From Bacteriovorax sp. BSW11_IV (GTDB lineage Bacteria; Bdellovibrionota; Bacteriovoracia; Bacteriovoracales; Bacteriovoracaceae): a stretch of 49,803 nucleotides of DNA. The stretch covers positions 1 through 49,803 of the forward strand of contig NZ_AUNE01000057.1 in NCBI RefSeq assembly GCF_000447755.1, given 5' to 3'. Shown piece by piece: positions 1-7,489 of this stretch (position 1 is its first letter; every line of letters starts with the position of its first letter). The notes below the pieces were generated by a model, which did not search any database, was not told the origin of the DNA, and saw only the letters and a list, made by a program, of their open reading frames with translations. Both the position numbers and the translations under genes were made by a program.

Positions 1-429
1 GAGGCCCTTCGATTTTTTGCAGAATTAAAGGGTGAAAAAGTTTCTGATGAACAAGTTGCTCAAGCATTATCACAGCTATCAATTGAAGATTTGGCCCAAA
101 GAAAAGTGAAGTCACTGTCAAAAGGACAATTACAGCGAGTTGGACTTGCTTCGATGATTTTGACTAAGAATGATTTCTTTATATTTGATGAGCCATTTTC
201 TGGTCTAGACCCAATTGGTATCAAAGAAGCAAAAGAGCTCTTTATTTCACTTAAAAATAGTGGGGCAACAGTTATTGTGAACACACATATTCTCTCTGAG
301 ATGGAGAAGCTTTGCGATAAGGTTGTTCTTATTAATAAAGGTCAGATTTTATATTCTGGTGCCATTGAAGGTGAAGTTGCTGCCAAAGGGTTAGAGCAAT
401 TTTTTTATGATGCTGTGAAAGGAAACTAA
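1..429 (+). CDS. ABC transporter ATP-binding protein, C-terminal part (5' end outside window)
   Basis: The reading frame is open from base 1, so the start codon lies upstream of the window; about 142 residues are present. It shows the ABC signature (LSKGQLQR), a Walker B followed by the catalytic Glu and D-loop (FIFDEPFSGLDP) and the H-loop region (VNTHILSEME). The Walker A part is missing because it is upstream. The subunit would hydrolyse ATP on the cytoplasmic side to power the permease encoded 2 bases downstream. The short nucleotide-binding domain paired with an ABC-2 type permease is typical of NatA/NosF/drug-exporter-like systems. The substrate cannot be told from the sequence. Confidence 0.93.
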   Translation, partial: EALRFFAELKGEKVSDEQVAQALSQLSIEDLAQRKVKSLSKGQLQRVGLASMILTKNDFFIFDEPFSGLDPIGIKEAKELFISLKNSGATVIVNTHILSEMEKLCDKVVLINKGQILYSGAIEGEVAAKGLEQFFYDAVKGN

Positions 430-431
430 AA

Positions 432-1253
432 ATGAATTTTAGAAATATAAATTTGATTGCTACAAATACTTTTAGAAATGAACTTCGCAATAGAGGCTTC
501 ATTTTTATGGGTGTGATGACATTCTTAGTTATGACAGTTGGTTTCATTGTTATGGACTATGTTATGAAAGAGTTTGTTGATCCAGGGACATTCAAGCTTG
601 CGGGCAATACGGCACTTTATGTTTCCTATCGCTTTATCATGTTTTGGACTTTTTTAATTGGCCTAAATTTTGGTATTAACTGTATCAGAAATGATCTTTC
701 ATACGGAACATTATCATTGATTCTGTCTTTTCCTGTTAGTCGATTGGAGTATTTCCTTGGACGTATAGGTGGGGCGTTTATTATGTCAGTGATTTATTTT
801 TTAATGGCCTTTCTTTATTCAGTCATTGCTCTGACTATTATGAGTAAGGAAATCATCTTCCACATTAGCTTTCTTTATGCTTTTTTTATATCTGGACTAG
901 GTTTGTTGATGTGGATTGTAATGGCCTCTTTTATTTCAATCTACTTCTCGAGACTGACATCGTTTTTTATTATTTGTTTTACTTATTTAATCGTTTCTTC
1001 GAGTGATCAATACTTTTCTTCTATTCCAATGGGTGAGTGGTTTGCAACATTTTCACCTTTCAAGGTAATAGGTGTTGTCATCTATGCTTTATTTCCACAC
1101 CTTCAAAGTCTTTCTAATTTTGCTGGGGAAATACTTCAAGGTGAGGTGGTCGATTACGCTATGAATATGGCCCATGTTGGTCATGGTCTAATCACCGTAG
1201 GTTTGATTGTTTTTGTATACAATTTCTATTTTTCTAAAAAAGATATTAACTAG
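432..1253 (+). CDS. ABC-2 type transporter permease
   Basis: This 273-aa protein has about six hydrophobic segments (around residues 24-45, 70-85, 105-130, 140-175, 180-195, 245-265) and no soluble domain. It begins 2 bases after the ATPase stop codon, so the two form one exporter operon. The size and the N-terminal sequence leading into a first membrane span fit the NosY/ABC-2 permease superfamily. It would form the membrane channel of the exporter; substrate unknown. Its TAG stop shares a palindromic CTAG with the TAG stop of the converging DUF2914 gene, so the two genes overlap by 4 bases tail to tail. Confidence 0.88.
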   Translation: MNFRNINLIATNTFRNELRNRGFIFMGVMTFLVMTVGFIVMDYVMKEFVDPGTFKLAGNTALYVSYRFIMFWTFLIGLNFGINCIRNDLSYGTLSLILSFPVSRLEYFLGRIGGAFIMSVIYFLMAFLYSVIALTIMSKEIIFHISFLYAFFISGLGLLMWIVMASFISIYFSRLTSFFIICFTYLIVSSSDQYFSSIPMGEWFATFSPFKVIGVVIYALFPHLQSLSNFAGEILQGEVVDYAMNMAHVGHGLITVGLIVFVYNFYFSKKDIN

Positions 1254-2326
1254 CGCTCGATAAGGTGCCACTGTCGTTCTTCGTCAGTAGGTGCCTTCTT
1301 CGTTGAAAAGTAAGTCCGTCCAATTTCAAGTCCATCAGATGTTTCAATAAGTATTCGCCATTGGCCTTCAGTGTAATTACTTTTATAGGCGTAGCCTCTA
1401 AATCCTTCATCTCTTCCACCCTTAACCGTTAATGGAATTTTATCACTTGTTGTCCAATCGCCATTTACTTGGGTTTGCCATTTAGTATAAACAGTTTCTT
1501 GAAATCCAGAAGGAGCAAAAATTCGTAGAAAGACATAGATCTTATCATTTTCAATATAGGTGAACGTTGTCTCGCCAAAAGTTAGAAAATTGAAAAGGCC
1601 ATCTCTTTCTTTTAAAATATATGATTTTTCATCTTTATCTATATTATAAAAAATTCCAATTTCTTTAATGGCCAAAGGAACAGGTGGGATGATTTTTAAT
1701 AAATAGAAGATATTAAAAATAACAATTAAAGATGCCCATGATTTGAAGAAATTCTTAGATAAGTTACTTTCATCTGAATATTTTTTCACGAGAGTACTTA
1801 GCCCAAAACCAATTCCTAAACAAATGAGAGAAGATAGTAAAAAAATAAAAAAACCTGTAGAGCCAATGATTACCGGAAAAAGATAATTCAAAAAGCTTAG
1901 CGTACATAAGGCCAGTAGAAAGGATTTAAAGAGAGGACCTCTTTCTTTGGCCATTTTTGTTTCATTGAGAAAGAGAAATGCAACGATCACTAACATAAAA
2001 ATGAGAGAATTTGATAATGATGATGATTTAAAATAGAAAATACTGTATGCGCTGAGCAGTGATCCTAGAAAAAAGTGGAGGGCCTCATTGAGGTAAGGGC
2101 CAACTTTTTCCACTATGCGTATTTGTAGTTGTGTACCCAAGTAAATGACAATAAATGAGCTTAGAAATAAATAAATGAATTGAGATATCAGGTTGAGGCC
2201 ATCATCTATTCTTCCCAGAGTAAATAAGTCAAATACAAAACCTAAGACGAAGAATAATTCATTCTGAAATCGACGTGCCAATAGCACTTTTTCATGATTT
2301 TTTAGGCGATCTAATCCATCTTTCAT
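1250..2326 (-). CDS. DUF2914 domain membrane protein
   Basis: A 358-aa protein with a multi-span N-terminal part (about seven hydrophobic helices between residues 25 and 215) and a C-terminal soluble domain (about 250-350) rich in aromatic and charged residues (VYTKWQ, GRDEGFRGYAYKSN, GQWRILIETSDG, GRTYF) that matches DUF2914. Such domains occur in envelope proteins of Bdellovibrionota and other proteobacteria; the function is unknown. There is no ribosome binding site before the ATG; a weak -10-like TAGACT ends 6 nt before the start, so it may be leaderless. Converges with the ABC permease with overlapping stops. Confidence 0.8.
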   Translation of the reverse strand: MKDGLDRLKNHEKVLLARRFQNELFFVLGFVFDLFTLGRIDDGLNLISQFIYLFLSSFIVIYLGTQLQIRIVEKVGPYLNEALHFFLGSLLSAYSIFYFKSSSLSNSLIFMLVIVAFLFLNETKMAKERGPLFKSFLLALCTLSFLNYLFPVIIGSTGFFIFLLSSLICLGIGFGLSTLVKKYSDESNLSKNFFKSWASLIVIFNIFYLLKIIPPVPLAIKEIGIFYNIDKDEKSYILKERDGLFNFLTFGETTFTYIENDKIYVFLRIFAPSGFQETVYTKWQTQVNGDWTTSDKIPLTVKGGRDEGFRGYAYKSNYTEGQWRILIETSDGLEIGRTYFSTKKAPTDEERQWHLIER

Positions 2327-2420
2327 GTTTATAGTCTACTTTACTTTCCTGTAATTACTTCTATTTTTATTTTAAATGAGGAAAAAGGTTCTTAGGAGTT
2401 CATAACTATCTGAATTCTTG

Positions 2421-2426
2421 TATAAT
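2421..2426 (+). promoter_or_regulatory. -10 element of a candidate leaderless promoter
   Basis: A perfect TATAAT ends 5 nt before the GTG start of the HD-GYP-like gene. Transcription would begin at or within 3 nt of the start codon (GTG at 2432, ATG at 2435), and there is no Shine-Dalgarno sequence. No convincing -35 is seen. The leaderless reading is an inference. Confidence 0.5.
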
Positions 2427-2431
2427 TATAA

Positions 2432-3793
2432 GTGATGAATACTTTTATTTTGCTGGAAAAAAATCAGCGCGTTATTGATATTTTGAAACCGGCCTTGGCC
2501 AAAGAATTTAACGTCAATGTTGAAGTTGGCAGTAGTGCAGATGATGTTTCTCTTCTTCTTAAAAAAGAGAATCAATTTTCTATTGTTCTCGCTAGAAATA
2601 TTTTCGAAGATGTTAATGAGAAAATTGAATTTGCAAAACTGGCCTTCAATTGTCTCTATGATATTGAATCTGAAGTTCCACTAATAACTTTTGGTGATGT
2701 GGACTTCACTTATCAAAATTTAAAATCATTACCTGATAGATTTAAAGTTAACGATCTTTTTATGACAGTTAAGGAAGTGTTGAATCTATCGAGTAAGGAT
2801 ATGGAGAGTATTAAGACTCCTGATTTTGTACCAGTACCATTGAATAATTTCTATCTTATGACTAGTTGCTTTTGTGATGTTTATATTCGCATTCAAAAGG
2901 ATGGAAAAGATCACTATGTAAAAAGAATTAAGAGCGGTGATGTCTTTGATAAAGATGTTATTAAGAAATATGAAGATATGAAGCTCGAATCTTTTTATGT
3001 TCAAAAAGAAGATCATGAAGAATTTCTTGATCAACTCTTAGATCAATCGGTTCAAAAAGTTGTTGAAACAACAGAACGTGATGCCCATATTGAAGTGATT
3101 GCAGATTCTTACGGTATAAGTCAAAATTTGATTGATGATCTTGGTTTTTCTAAGCAGGTTGTAACCATGTCAAACGCGGCCATTGGAAGTATGATGAAAA
3201 ATATTTCTGATACTGGCTTTGGTGCGATGCTTAGAGATCTGCTAAAAAATAAAAACAGCTTTTCCTATAAAAGAAGTTATTTGATTTCACTTTTTTCTTA
3301 TCAAGTGATTCCTCGTATGGATTGGGGACAAAGTGAAAAACAGATTAATCAGAACTTCGAAAAAATGGTATTTGTTAGCTTCTTTCACGATATTTTACTA
3401 AAAGAAGAAACTCATTTAAAAATTATGTCTCAAAGTGATTTAAAGGATGCCGATCTTCCAGGTTTTCAACAAACACTTATTAATGAGCATGCTAATAAAG
3501 TATCTACGATGGTACAGAGATTTCCAAAGGCCCCTCCCGGAGCAGATGTTATTATTCGTCAACACCATGGGACATTAAACGGCGTAGGTTTTTCGGAAGG
3601 ACCATCAAATAATATTTCTCCAATGGCACTAGTTTTTGTTGTTATTGAAGATTTTGTGCATCAATTGTTAATGCAATTAGAGAGTGGGAAGATTAGTACA
3701 AGTGATCTTTTTGTAAGTCTAGAGGCCAAGTATAAGCTGGTGAATTATAAAAAAGTCGTTACAATTTTAAAAAGAATAGTAAAAGCAAGGTAG
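2432..3793 (+). CDS. Degenerate HD-GYP-type protein with N-terminal receiver-like domain
   Basis: A 453-aa protein in three parts. Residues 1-125 look like a response-regulator fold without a clear phosphoacceptor set. Residues 135-200 resemble the small module preceding HD-GYP domains (CDVYIRIQKDGK, VKRIKSGD, FYVQKEDHEEFL). Residues 235-450 look like an HD-GYP domain: HD at 319-320, His353, a paired His at 378-379, and GVGF at 384-387 where the family has GYGYP. In active enzymes, which hydrolyse cyclic-di-GMP, the HHE-DGxGYP loop is conserved; here it is HHGTLNGVGF, so catalysis is doubtful and a sensory or binding role is likely. The gene starts GTG or, three bases later, ATG; neither has a ribosome binding site. 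Confidence 0.68.
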   Translation: MMNTFILLEKNQRVIDILKPALAKEFNVNVEVGSSADDVSLLLKKENQFSIVLARNIFEDVNEKIEFAKLAFNCLYDIESEVPLITFGDVDFTYQNLKSLPDRFKVNDLFMTVKEVLNLSSKDMESIKTPDFVPVPLNNFYLMTSCFCDVYIRIQKDGKDHYVKRIKSGDVFDKDVIKKYEDMKLESFYVQKEDHEEFLDQLLDQSVQKVVETTERDAHIEVIADSYGISQNLIDDLGFSKQVVTMSNAAIGSMMKNISDTGFGAMLRDLLKNKNSFSYKRSYLISLFSYQVIPRMDWGQSEKQINQNFEKMVFVSFFHDILLKEETHLKIMSQSDLKDADLPGFQQTLINEHANKVSTMVQRFPKAPPGADVIIRQHHGTLNGVGFSEGPSNNISPMALVFVVIEDFVHQLLMQLESGKISTSDLFVSLEAKYKLVNYKKVVTILKRIVKAR

Positions 3794-3795
3794 GC

Positions 3796-4716
3796 CTAAT
3801 CGGCCCACCATGTTGATTCAAAACTTTTGTTTGCTATTTTTCTTTGCCCATAATAATTTGGGTGGAAACAATCAACCGCAATATCGTCGTCCGTAAACGT
3901 TTCTTCTTTCACGTTAGGTGCAAAGCGGATTCTATCTCCATAAACATCTCTAAGATCTGTAATTTTATTCGCTATAACTTCATGATAGCGTTCATAATAG
4001 TCGCGAACTTTATTAATTTGATCCTGATTTTTTGCTCTGGTAATTGCAGGACAAATAGGGAACTTTCTCCACAGATCAGCACATTTCTTTCTTGCGCCCC
4101 ATCGACTATCAAATAGGATTTCAGGCAGAAGATTAACGTTTGGAAATGCAGAAACAAGAATTTTGGTCTTGTCTGAGTTTTCCAATATTTCATCTAATAT
4201 TTTTGTCAAATGCTCTTCAAATTTTTCAGGCTCGGTAATGTTATCAGCACTACCTGTACATAAATCGTTCGCCCCAATCATTAAAGTCACATAATCTGGA
4301 TAATCTTGCTTTAAATTGTCCTGACTCCATTTTTTTAATCTTGGAAGTTCTTTTTGCCAAACGAGTCCAATTTTCGCCCCTGTGATTCCTGAATTGTAAT
4401 ACTTAATTTTTTTACCAGAAAGTTCTTCCAGTCTTCTTCTGTGACTCATTACTTTCTTACTTGAACCTGTTGTCCAACTGTAAATAGGCCTATCAAAACT
4501 GCCGTTTTGATCACGCACAGTTCTTAAATATGAACGCCAAAAGAAATTGGCCATGACCCATGGAAATATAGATCTTTGTCTTCTAAGCCCAGCATTTGCG
4601 GCCCTTGTGATTGAATCACCTAGAGCACCCATTGATTTTGGATATGCTTCTTTGTGTACTTCTTCGGCACTAACAAGCAGAGGAAAAAGCATTAATGCAG
4701 TAATGATCTTTTTCAT
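3796..4716 (-). CDS. Exported SGNH/GDSL hydrolase
   Basis: The start is set at the second ATG (4716) because AAGGA lies 6 nt before it; the ATG at 4722 directly abuts that site. The 306-aa product has a signal peptide (MKKIITALMLFPLLVSA). SGNH motifs are visible: block I GDSIT with nucleophile Ser35, a block III GAND sequence (MIGANDLC), and block V DCFHP with the catalytic Asp and His near the C-terminus. The family hydrolyses esters of lipids or acetylated polysaccharides; the substrate here is unknown. A periplasmic or secreted esterase would suit a predator that remodels prey envelopes, but that is inference. It ends 2 bases from the convergent HD-GYP-like gene. Confidence 0.87.
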   Translation of the reverse strand: MKKIITALMLFPLLVSAEEVHKEAYPKSMGALGDSITRAANAGLRRQRSIFPWVMANFFWRSYLRTVRDQNGSFDRPIYSWTTGSSKKVMSHRRRLEELSGKKIKYYNSGITGAKIGLVWQKELPRLKKWSQDNLKQDYPDYVTLMIGANDLCTGSADNITEPEKFEEHLTKILDEILENSDKTKILVSAFPNVNLLPEILFDSRWGARKKCADLWRKFPICPAITRAKNQDQINKVRDYYERYHEVIANKITDLRDVYGDRIRFAPNVKEETFTDDDIAVDCFHPNYYGQRKIANKSFESTWWAD

Positions 4717-4812
4717 ATACATTCCTTAGTTGGTAGATTGTATATGACTTGTCGATCATTTCTGCGAATCCTTTAATTTTGCAAATAATAGTGAAAGACT
4801 CAGATACTGTGT

Positions 4813-5559
4813 TTAGAATTGATAATAGATGGCACTAATTAGGTTAAATACCTTATCCGTTCTAACAGTTGGAGAGTTTTTTACAGGGGATCCTAATATT
4901 GTGTAGCCCATATTTGTGAAGATCTTCCAGTTGTCATTTAAAGAATATGTTGAAATGAAACCTAGGCGATAAGATAAGCTTGATCCTGGATTGTATTCAG
5001 CTCTTGTTGCTGTGACTTCACTTGGAAGTACTCCATAGTGGTAATCTGTATAGTTTTCGTCGTGATATATTACGGTAAAGGCGGGTCTAAAAAATATTGG
5101 TCCGGCCATAATTCTGTGGGCAATAGAAGCGGAGAAGATATCTCCATGACTTCTGCCTTGGACATCAGAAATATAATTAAAATCAAAAAATAAAACTGAA
5201 ACACCACCACCTGCAAACCAAGAGTCAAGTCGTCTTTCCATACCTGGACCATAGTAGCGCTCACCAAAGCGAGTCAATGTTAAATAGGGGCGTACCCATG
5301 GAGTCGGGGACCATAAAGAAACAGTAACAGCTGGGCCAGTTATTCTTACAGGGCCGATTTGTAGAGTTGCAAATGGGATTGGTCGGATAATTGTAGGCTT
5401 GTCGCTATCATCTTTTTGATTATCGAAACGGATATTTGTTTTAAGTGCAACACCGGCCCCTAAAGTGAAGTTTAAAAATTGTTTCTCACCTTGTTGTTGA
5501 GCAACAGCTTGAATACTTAAAAGAAAAAAGGCAGTGATTAGTGCGTTTCTTAACTTCAT
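4813..5559 (-). CDS. MipA/OmpV family outer-membrane beta-barrel protein
   Basis: A 248-aa protein with a cleavable signal peptide ending AVAQ, followed by alternating-hydrophobicity beta strands and a C-terminal aromatic residue (IYYQF), as in outer-membrane barrels. The segment YHYGVLPSEVTATRAEYNPG is characteristic of the MipA/OmpV family (scaffold or porin-like proteins). The start has no ribosome binding site; TTGAAA-16 bp-TATGAT ends 6 nt before the ATG, so the mRNA may be leaderless. It stands alone between the SGNH hydrolase and a small downstream-oriented ORF. Confidence 0.85.
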   Translation of the reverse strand: MKLRNALITAFFLLSIQAVAQQQGEKQFLNFTLGAGVALKTNIRFDNQKDDSDKPTIIRPIPFATLQIGPVRITGPAVTVSLWSPTPWVRPYLTLTRFGERYYGPGMERRLDSWFAGGGVSVLFFDFNYISDVQGRSHGDIFSASIAHRIMAGPIFFRPAFTVIYHDENYTDYHYGVLPSEVTATRAEYNPGSSLSYRLGFISTYSLNDNWKIFTNMGYTILGSPVKNSPTVRTDKVFNLISAIYYQF

Positions 5560-5565
5560 CTAAAG

Positions 5566-5593
5566 ATCATAACATTAATTTAGAAGATTTCAA
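5566..5593 (-). promoter_or_regulatory. Candidate leaderless promoter of the MipA/OmpV gene
   Basis: On the minus strand TTGAAA (5593-5588), a 16-bp spacer and TATGAT (5571-5566) form a good sigma-70-like promoter. The -10 ends 6 nt before the ATG at 5559, leaving no room for a ribosome binding site. It overlaps the end of the small 51-aa ORF. Confidence 0.5.
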
Positions 5594-5745
5594 TGAGACA
5601 AATGCTCGAGTTCGATATGCCTATCGCACTCGCATTCCAATATATGACATTCATCTTTTAGGAGGTGAAATCTTTTAATAATTGCGAAGAAGATCGCACT
5701 AATTATATCAACACAAAGATAGATTGTTTTTAGTATGATTTGCAT
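5590..5745 (-). CDS. Small membrane-anchored Cys/His-rich protein, 51 aa
   Basis: An ORF of 51 codons with a near-perfect Shine-Dalgarno (GGGAGG, 4 nt before the ATG). The first about 24 residues are hydrophobic (ILKTIYLCVDIISAIFFAII) and should form one membrane helix; the tail is rich in Cys, His and acidic residues (CHILECECDRHIELEH). Upstream at 5775-5780 is a TATAAT on the same strand, placed to give a leader of about 20 nt. The spaced Cys/His residues could bind a metal, which is inference. It lies downstream of the YeeE/YedE sulfur transport genes and in the same direction, but probably with its own promoter. I do not recognise a family. Confidence 0.55.
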   Translation of the reverse strand: MQIILKTIYLCVDIISAIFFAIIKRFHLLKDECHILECECDRHIELEHLSH

Positions 5746-5774
5746 CAATCCTCCCTAAATGAAGATGCCACTTC

Positions 5775-5780
5775 ATTATA
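5775..5780 (-). promoter_or_regulatory. -10 element for the 51-aa ORF
   Basis: TATAAT on the minus strand. Predicted start point near 5768 gives a leader of about 22 nt containing GGGAGG. The -35 region is unclear (TTGATT occurs but 21 bp away). Confidence 0.4.
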
Positions 5781-5845
5781 GACAGGATTGATGGATTGAA
5801 TAATCAAGTCTTGTTTAAGATTGTGTTAAATAAATCCTGACAAAA

Positions 5846-6253
5846 CTAGTCGACAAGTTTTTCCGTGATAATCATTGAAACCACCATAATGGCGACAAAG
5901 AGAATCATCTGCACATTGCCTGTAAAGATATTGGCAATGGCCGGTCCTGGACAAAGACCGGCAAGACCCCAACCAATTCCAAAAAGAGCAGAGCCAATAA
6001 CTAATCTTGACGTAATATCTTTAGCTGTTGGTAATGCAAAGTTTTGTTCACAAACAGGAGCTTTTCTCTTAAGAATAAATCTAAAAGTAACTACTGTGAT
6101 GACGAGTGCTCCACCCATTACAAAGGCAAGAGACGGGTCCCAAGTTCTCGTGACATCTAAAAATCCTAATACTTTTTTAGGGTCCATCATTCCCGAAAGA
6201 CCAAGACCCAATGAAAAAAGAATCCCACTAATTAAGGCCATAAAGTTTTTCAT
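5846..6253 (-). CDS. Half-size YeeE/YedE family transporter (DUF6691-type)
   Basis: A 135-aa membrane protein with about four helices. It has the paired family motifs LGLSGMMDPKKVLGFLD near the N-terminus and GWGLAGLCPGPA near residue 95-110, the latter carrying the Cys that in YeeE/TsuA proteins lies in the sulfur-substrate path. It follows the other half-size subunit by 1 base and has its own GGGAG site. The pair together equals one full-length YeeE/YedE transporter, known in E. coli for thiosulfate uptake. Given the SqrR-like repressor at the head of the operon, the pair probably moves sulfane-sulfur compounds across the inner membrane. Confidence 0.88.
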   Translation of the reverse strand: MKNFMALISGILFSLGLGLSGMMDPKKVLGFLDVTRTWDPSLAFVMGGALVITVVTFRFILKRKAPVCEQNFALPTAKDITSRLVIGSALFGIGWGLAGLCPGPAIANIFTGNVQMILFVAIMVVSMIITEKLVD

Positions 6254-6254
6254 C

Positions 6255-6677
6255 TTAAGCTCCCATCACAAATACAGTTAACATTCCAAAGGCCATAAAA
6301 GTAATTGTGGCGACAATTGATCGCTTAGAAAAACGACTTAAACCACAGATACCATGACCGCTTGTGCAACCACTACCAAGAGTTGTTCCCACACCAACAA
6401 AGAGTGCGGCCGCAATGAGTTTAAAAGTATCAAACTCATAAACTTTTGCTGTTAGTTCTGGTTTTAAGAAAGATATTAATAATCCACCTAAAACCATGCC
6501 TCCGATAAAAAAAGATCGCCAAGATCGATCTTGCTTTTTACCAGTCAAAAGACCGCGGACAATTCCACTAATTCCTGCGATTTTTCCAAGAAATAAGAGA
6601 AAGAGTGTTGTTGCTAATCCAATTACAATTCCTCCACTAAGGGAGAGTAGGGGCGTAAATTCTGAACTTATAGTCAT
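6255..6677 (-). CDS. Half-size YeeE/YedE family transporter
   Basis: A 140-aa membrane protein with about four helices and the motif GSGCTSGHGICGLSRFSKRS near residues 101-120, the hallmark of YeeE/YedE (sulfur transport) proteins with conserved cysteines. It is preceded by GAGGATAT-ATG and lies 10 bases after the ArsR-type regulator and 1 base before the second half-transporter. It probably works as a heterodimer with the downstream subunit in moving thiosulfate or a related sulfur species; the substrate is inferred from the family. Confidence 0.9.
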   Translation of the reverse strand: MTISSEFTPLLSLSGGIVIGLATTLFLLFLGKIAGISGIVRGLLTGKKQDRSWRSFFIGGMVLGGLLISFLKPELTAKVYEFDTFKLIAAALFVGVGTTLGSGCTSGHGICGLSRFSKRSIVATITFMAFGMLTVFVMGA

Positions 6678-6687
6678 ATATCCTCAC

Positions 6688-6990
6688 TTATGAACAGAAA
6701 ATTTTATACATACTTTTCATGAGACTTTTTATTTGTGGAGACGACAATTCATAATAGACATATTTTCCATCACGCGTTTTCGTCAAAATATTTTCTTTTT
6801 CTAAGGCCTTTAAATATTGGGACATTTGTGATTGAGAACAATCGCATAAGCTTTCAAGTTCTCCAACCGTTTTAGCTTCTTCTGCTAAGAAACAAACAAT
6901 TCTTAGTCTTAGGGGGTGGGAGAGAAGCTTTAGTAAATTTGCAACTTCTTCAGATTTTTCAACAATGTTTTCAATATTTAGTCCTTTCAT
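6688..6990 (-). CDS. ArsR-family repressor, SqrR/BigR-like sulfur sensor
   Basis: A 100-aa winged-helix repressor: SHPLRLRIVCFL (helix 2-3), the recognition region CDCSQSQMSQYLKALEKENI and a beta-wing TRDGKYVYYEL. Cys33 and Cys99 are separated by 66 residues, the same separation as the two reactive cysteines of SqrR (Cys41/Cys107 in Rhodobacter, from memory), which sense persulfide; no metal-binding ELCVCDL motif of classic ArsR is present. It heads an operon with two sulfur transporters, fitting a persulfide-responsive role. The ATG has no ribosome binding site; TATAAT ends 8 nt upstream inside a palindromic AT-rich stretch that may be its own operator. Confidence 0.85.
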   Translation of the reverse strand: MKGLNIENIVEKSEEVANLLKLLSHPLRLRIVCFLAEEAKTVGELESLCDCSQSQMSQYLKALEKENILTKTRDGKYVYYELSSPQIKSLMKSMYKIFCS

Positions 6991-6995
6991 ATAAA

Positions 6996-7017
6996 CATAT
7001 TATAATATTTTAATATG
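6996..7017 (-). promoter_or_regulatory. Promoter/operator of the SqrR-like repressor
   Basis: ATATTATAATAT (6997-7008) is a perfect 12-bp palindrome containing TATAAT on the minus strand (7004-6999). Outer arms CATATT (6996-7001) and AATATG (7012-7017) form a second inverted repeat. AT-rich palindromes over the -10 are typical of BigR/SqrR-type operators; binding here is inferred. The -10 lies 8 nt from the ATG. Confidence 0.5.
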
Positions 7018-7030
7018 AAAAGCTATAAAA

Positions 7031-7052
7031 AAAGAGCGGCGAAGCGCTCTTT
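7031..7052 (-). terminator. Intrinsic terminator after hpf
   Basis: Stem AAAGAGCG/CGCTCTTT with a 6-nt loop. Read on the minus strand it is followed by a run of seven T, just beyond the stop codon of the ribosome hibernation factor. Confidence 0.85.
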
Positions 7053-7060
7053 TAGTGTTA

Positions 7061-7330
7061 CTAATGTAAGTGTTGGATTTGATTAGATATTTTTGAGATA
7101 ACGAGATCTAAACTCTTGTATAAATCATCAGAACTTGCTTTGGCGATAAAGTCATTTTTCTTATCATGGATTTTTAGTTCAGCAATTTGATCACTATTTT
7201 CTACCCAACAAACCCAATTCACTTCAGCATTTGATGTTAAATACTTTTTCAGTTTTTCAGATTTCTGTCTAATCTTCTCGTCAAGAGCAGGAGTGTGTTC
7301 AATATTTCTAAAAGAGATTGTGCATTTCAT
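7061..7330 (-). CDS. hpf: Short HPF/RaiA-type ribosome hibernation factor
   Basis: An 89-aa protein with the beta-alpha-beta-beta-beta-alpha pattern of HPF/YfiA: ISFRNIEHTPALDEKIRQK at the start and ASSDDLYKSLDLVISKISNQ at the end. The length fits short HPF (about 95 aa), without the dimerising C-terminal domain of long HPF. It would bind the 30S decoding centre and inactivate ribosomes under stress. A strong GGAGGATATGAA precedes the ATG and a terminator follows. The divergent intergenic region with the thiolase gene holds a clear FNR-like palindrome at 7409-7422, so oxygen-linked control is possible. Confidence 0.8.
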   Translation of the reverse strand: MKCTISFRNIEHTPALDEKIRQKSEKLKKYLTSNAEVNWVCWVENSDQIAELKIHDKKNDFIAKASSDDLYKSLDLVISKISNQIQHLH

Positions 7331-7408
7331 TTCATATCCTCCATGTGATTTGCACAGTCAGTTTACACTACAAAATAATAAGATCACTAGGTAATTTCAT
7401 CTTAATAA

Positions 7409-7422
7409 TTGATATATATCAG
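7409..7422. promoter_or_regulatory. FNR-like box between hpf and the thiolase gene
   Basis: TTGAT-ATAT-ATCAG matches nine of ten positions of the FNR consensus TTGAT-N4-ATCAA. TATTAT boxes lie on both sides (7453-7458 plus, 7380-7375 minus). Neither places the box at exactly -41.5, so which gene it controls is open. Confidence 0.5.
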
Positions 7423-7489
7423 TTCCCTCTTTCTTTAATAAAAGTCACGGCCTATTATATAAGCAGTTTCATTAACTTAAGGAGATTAT

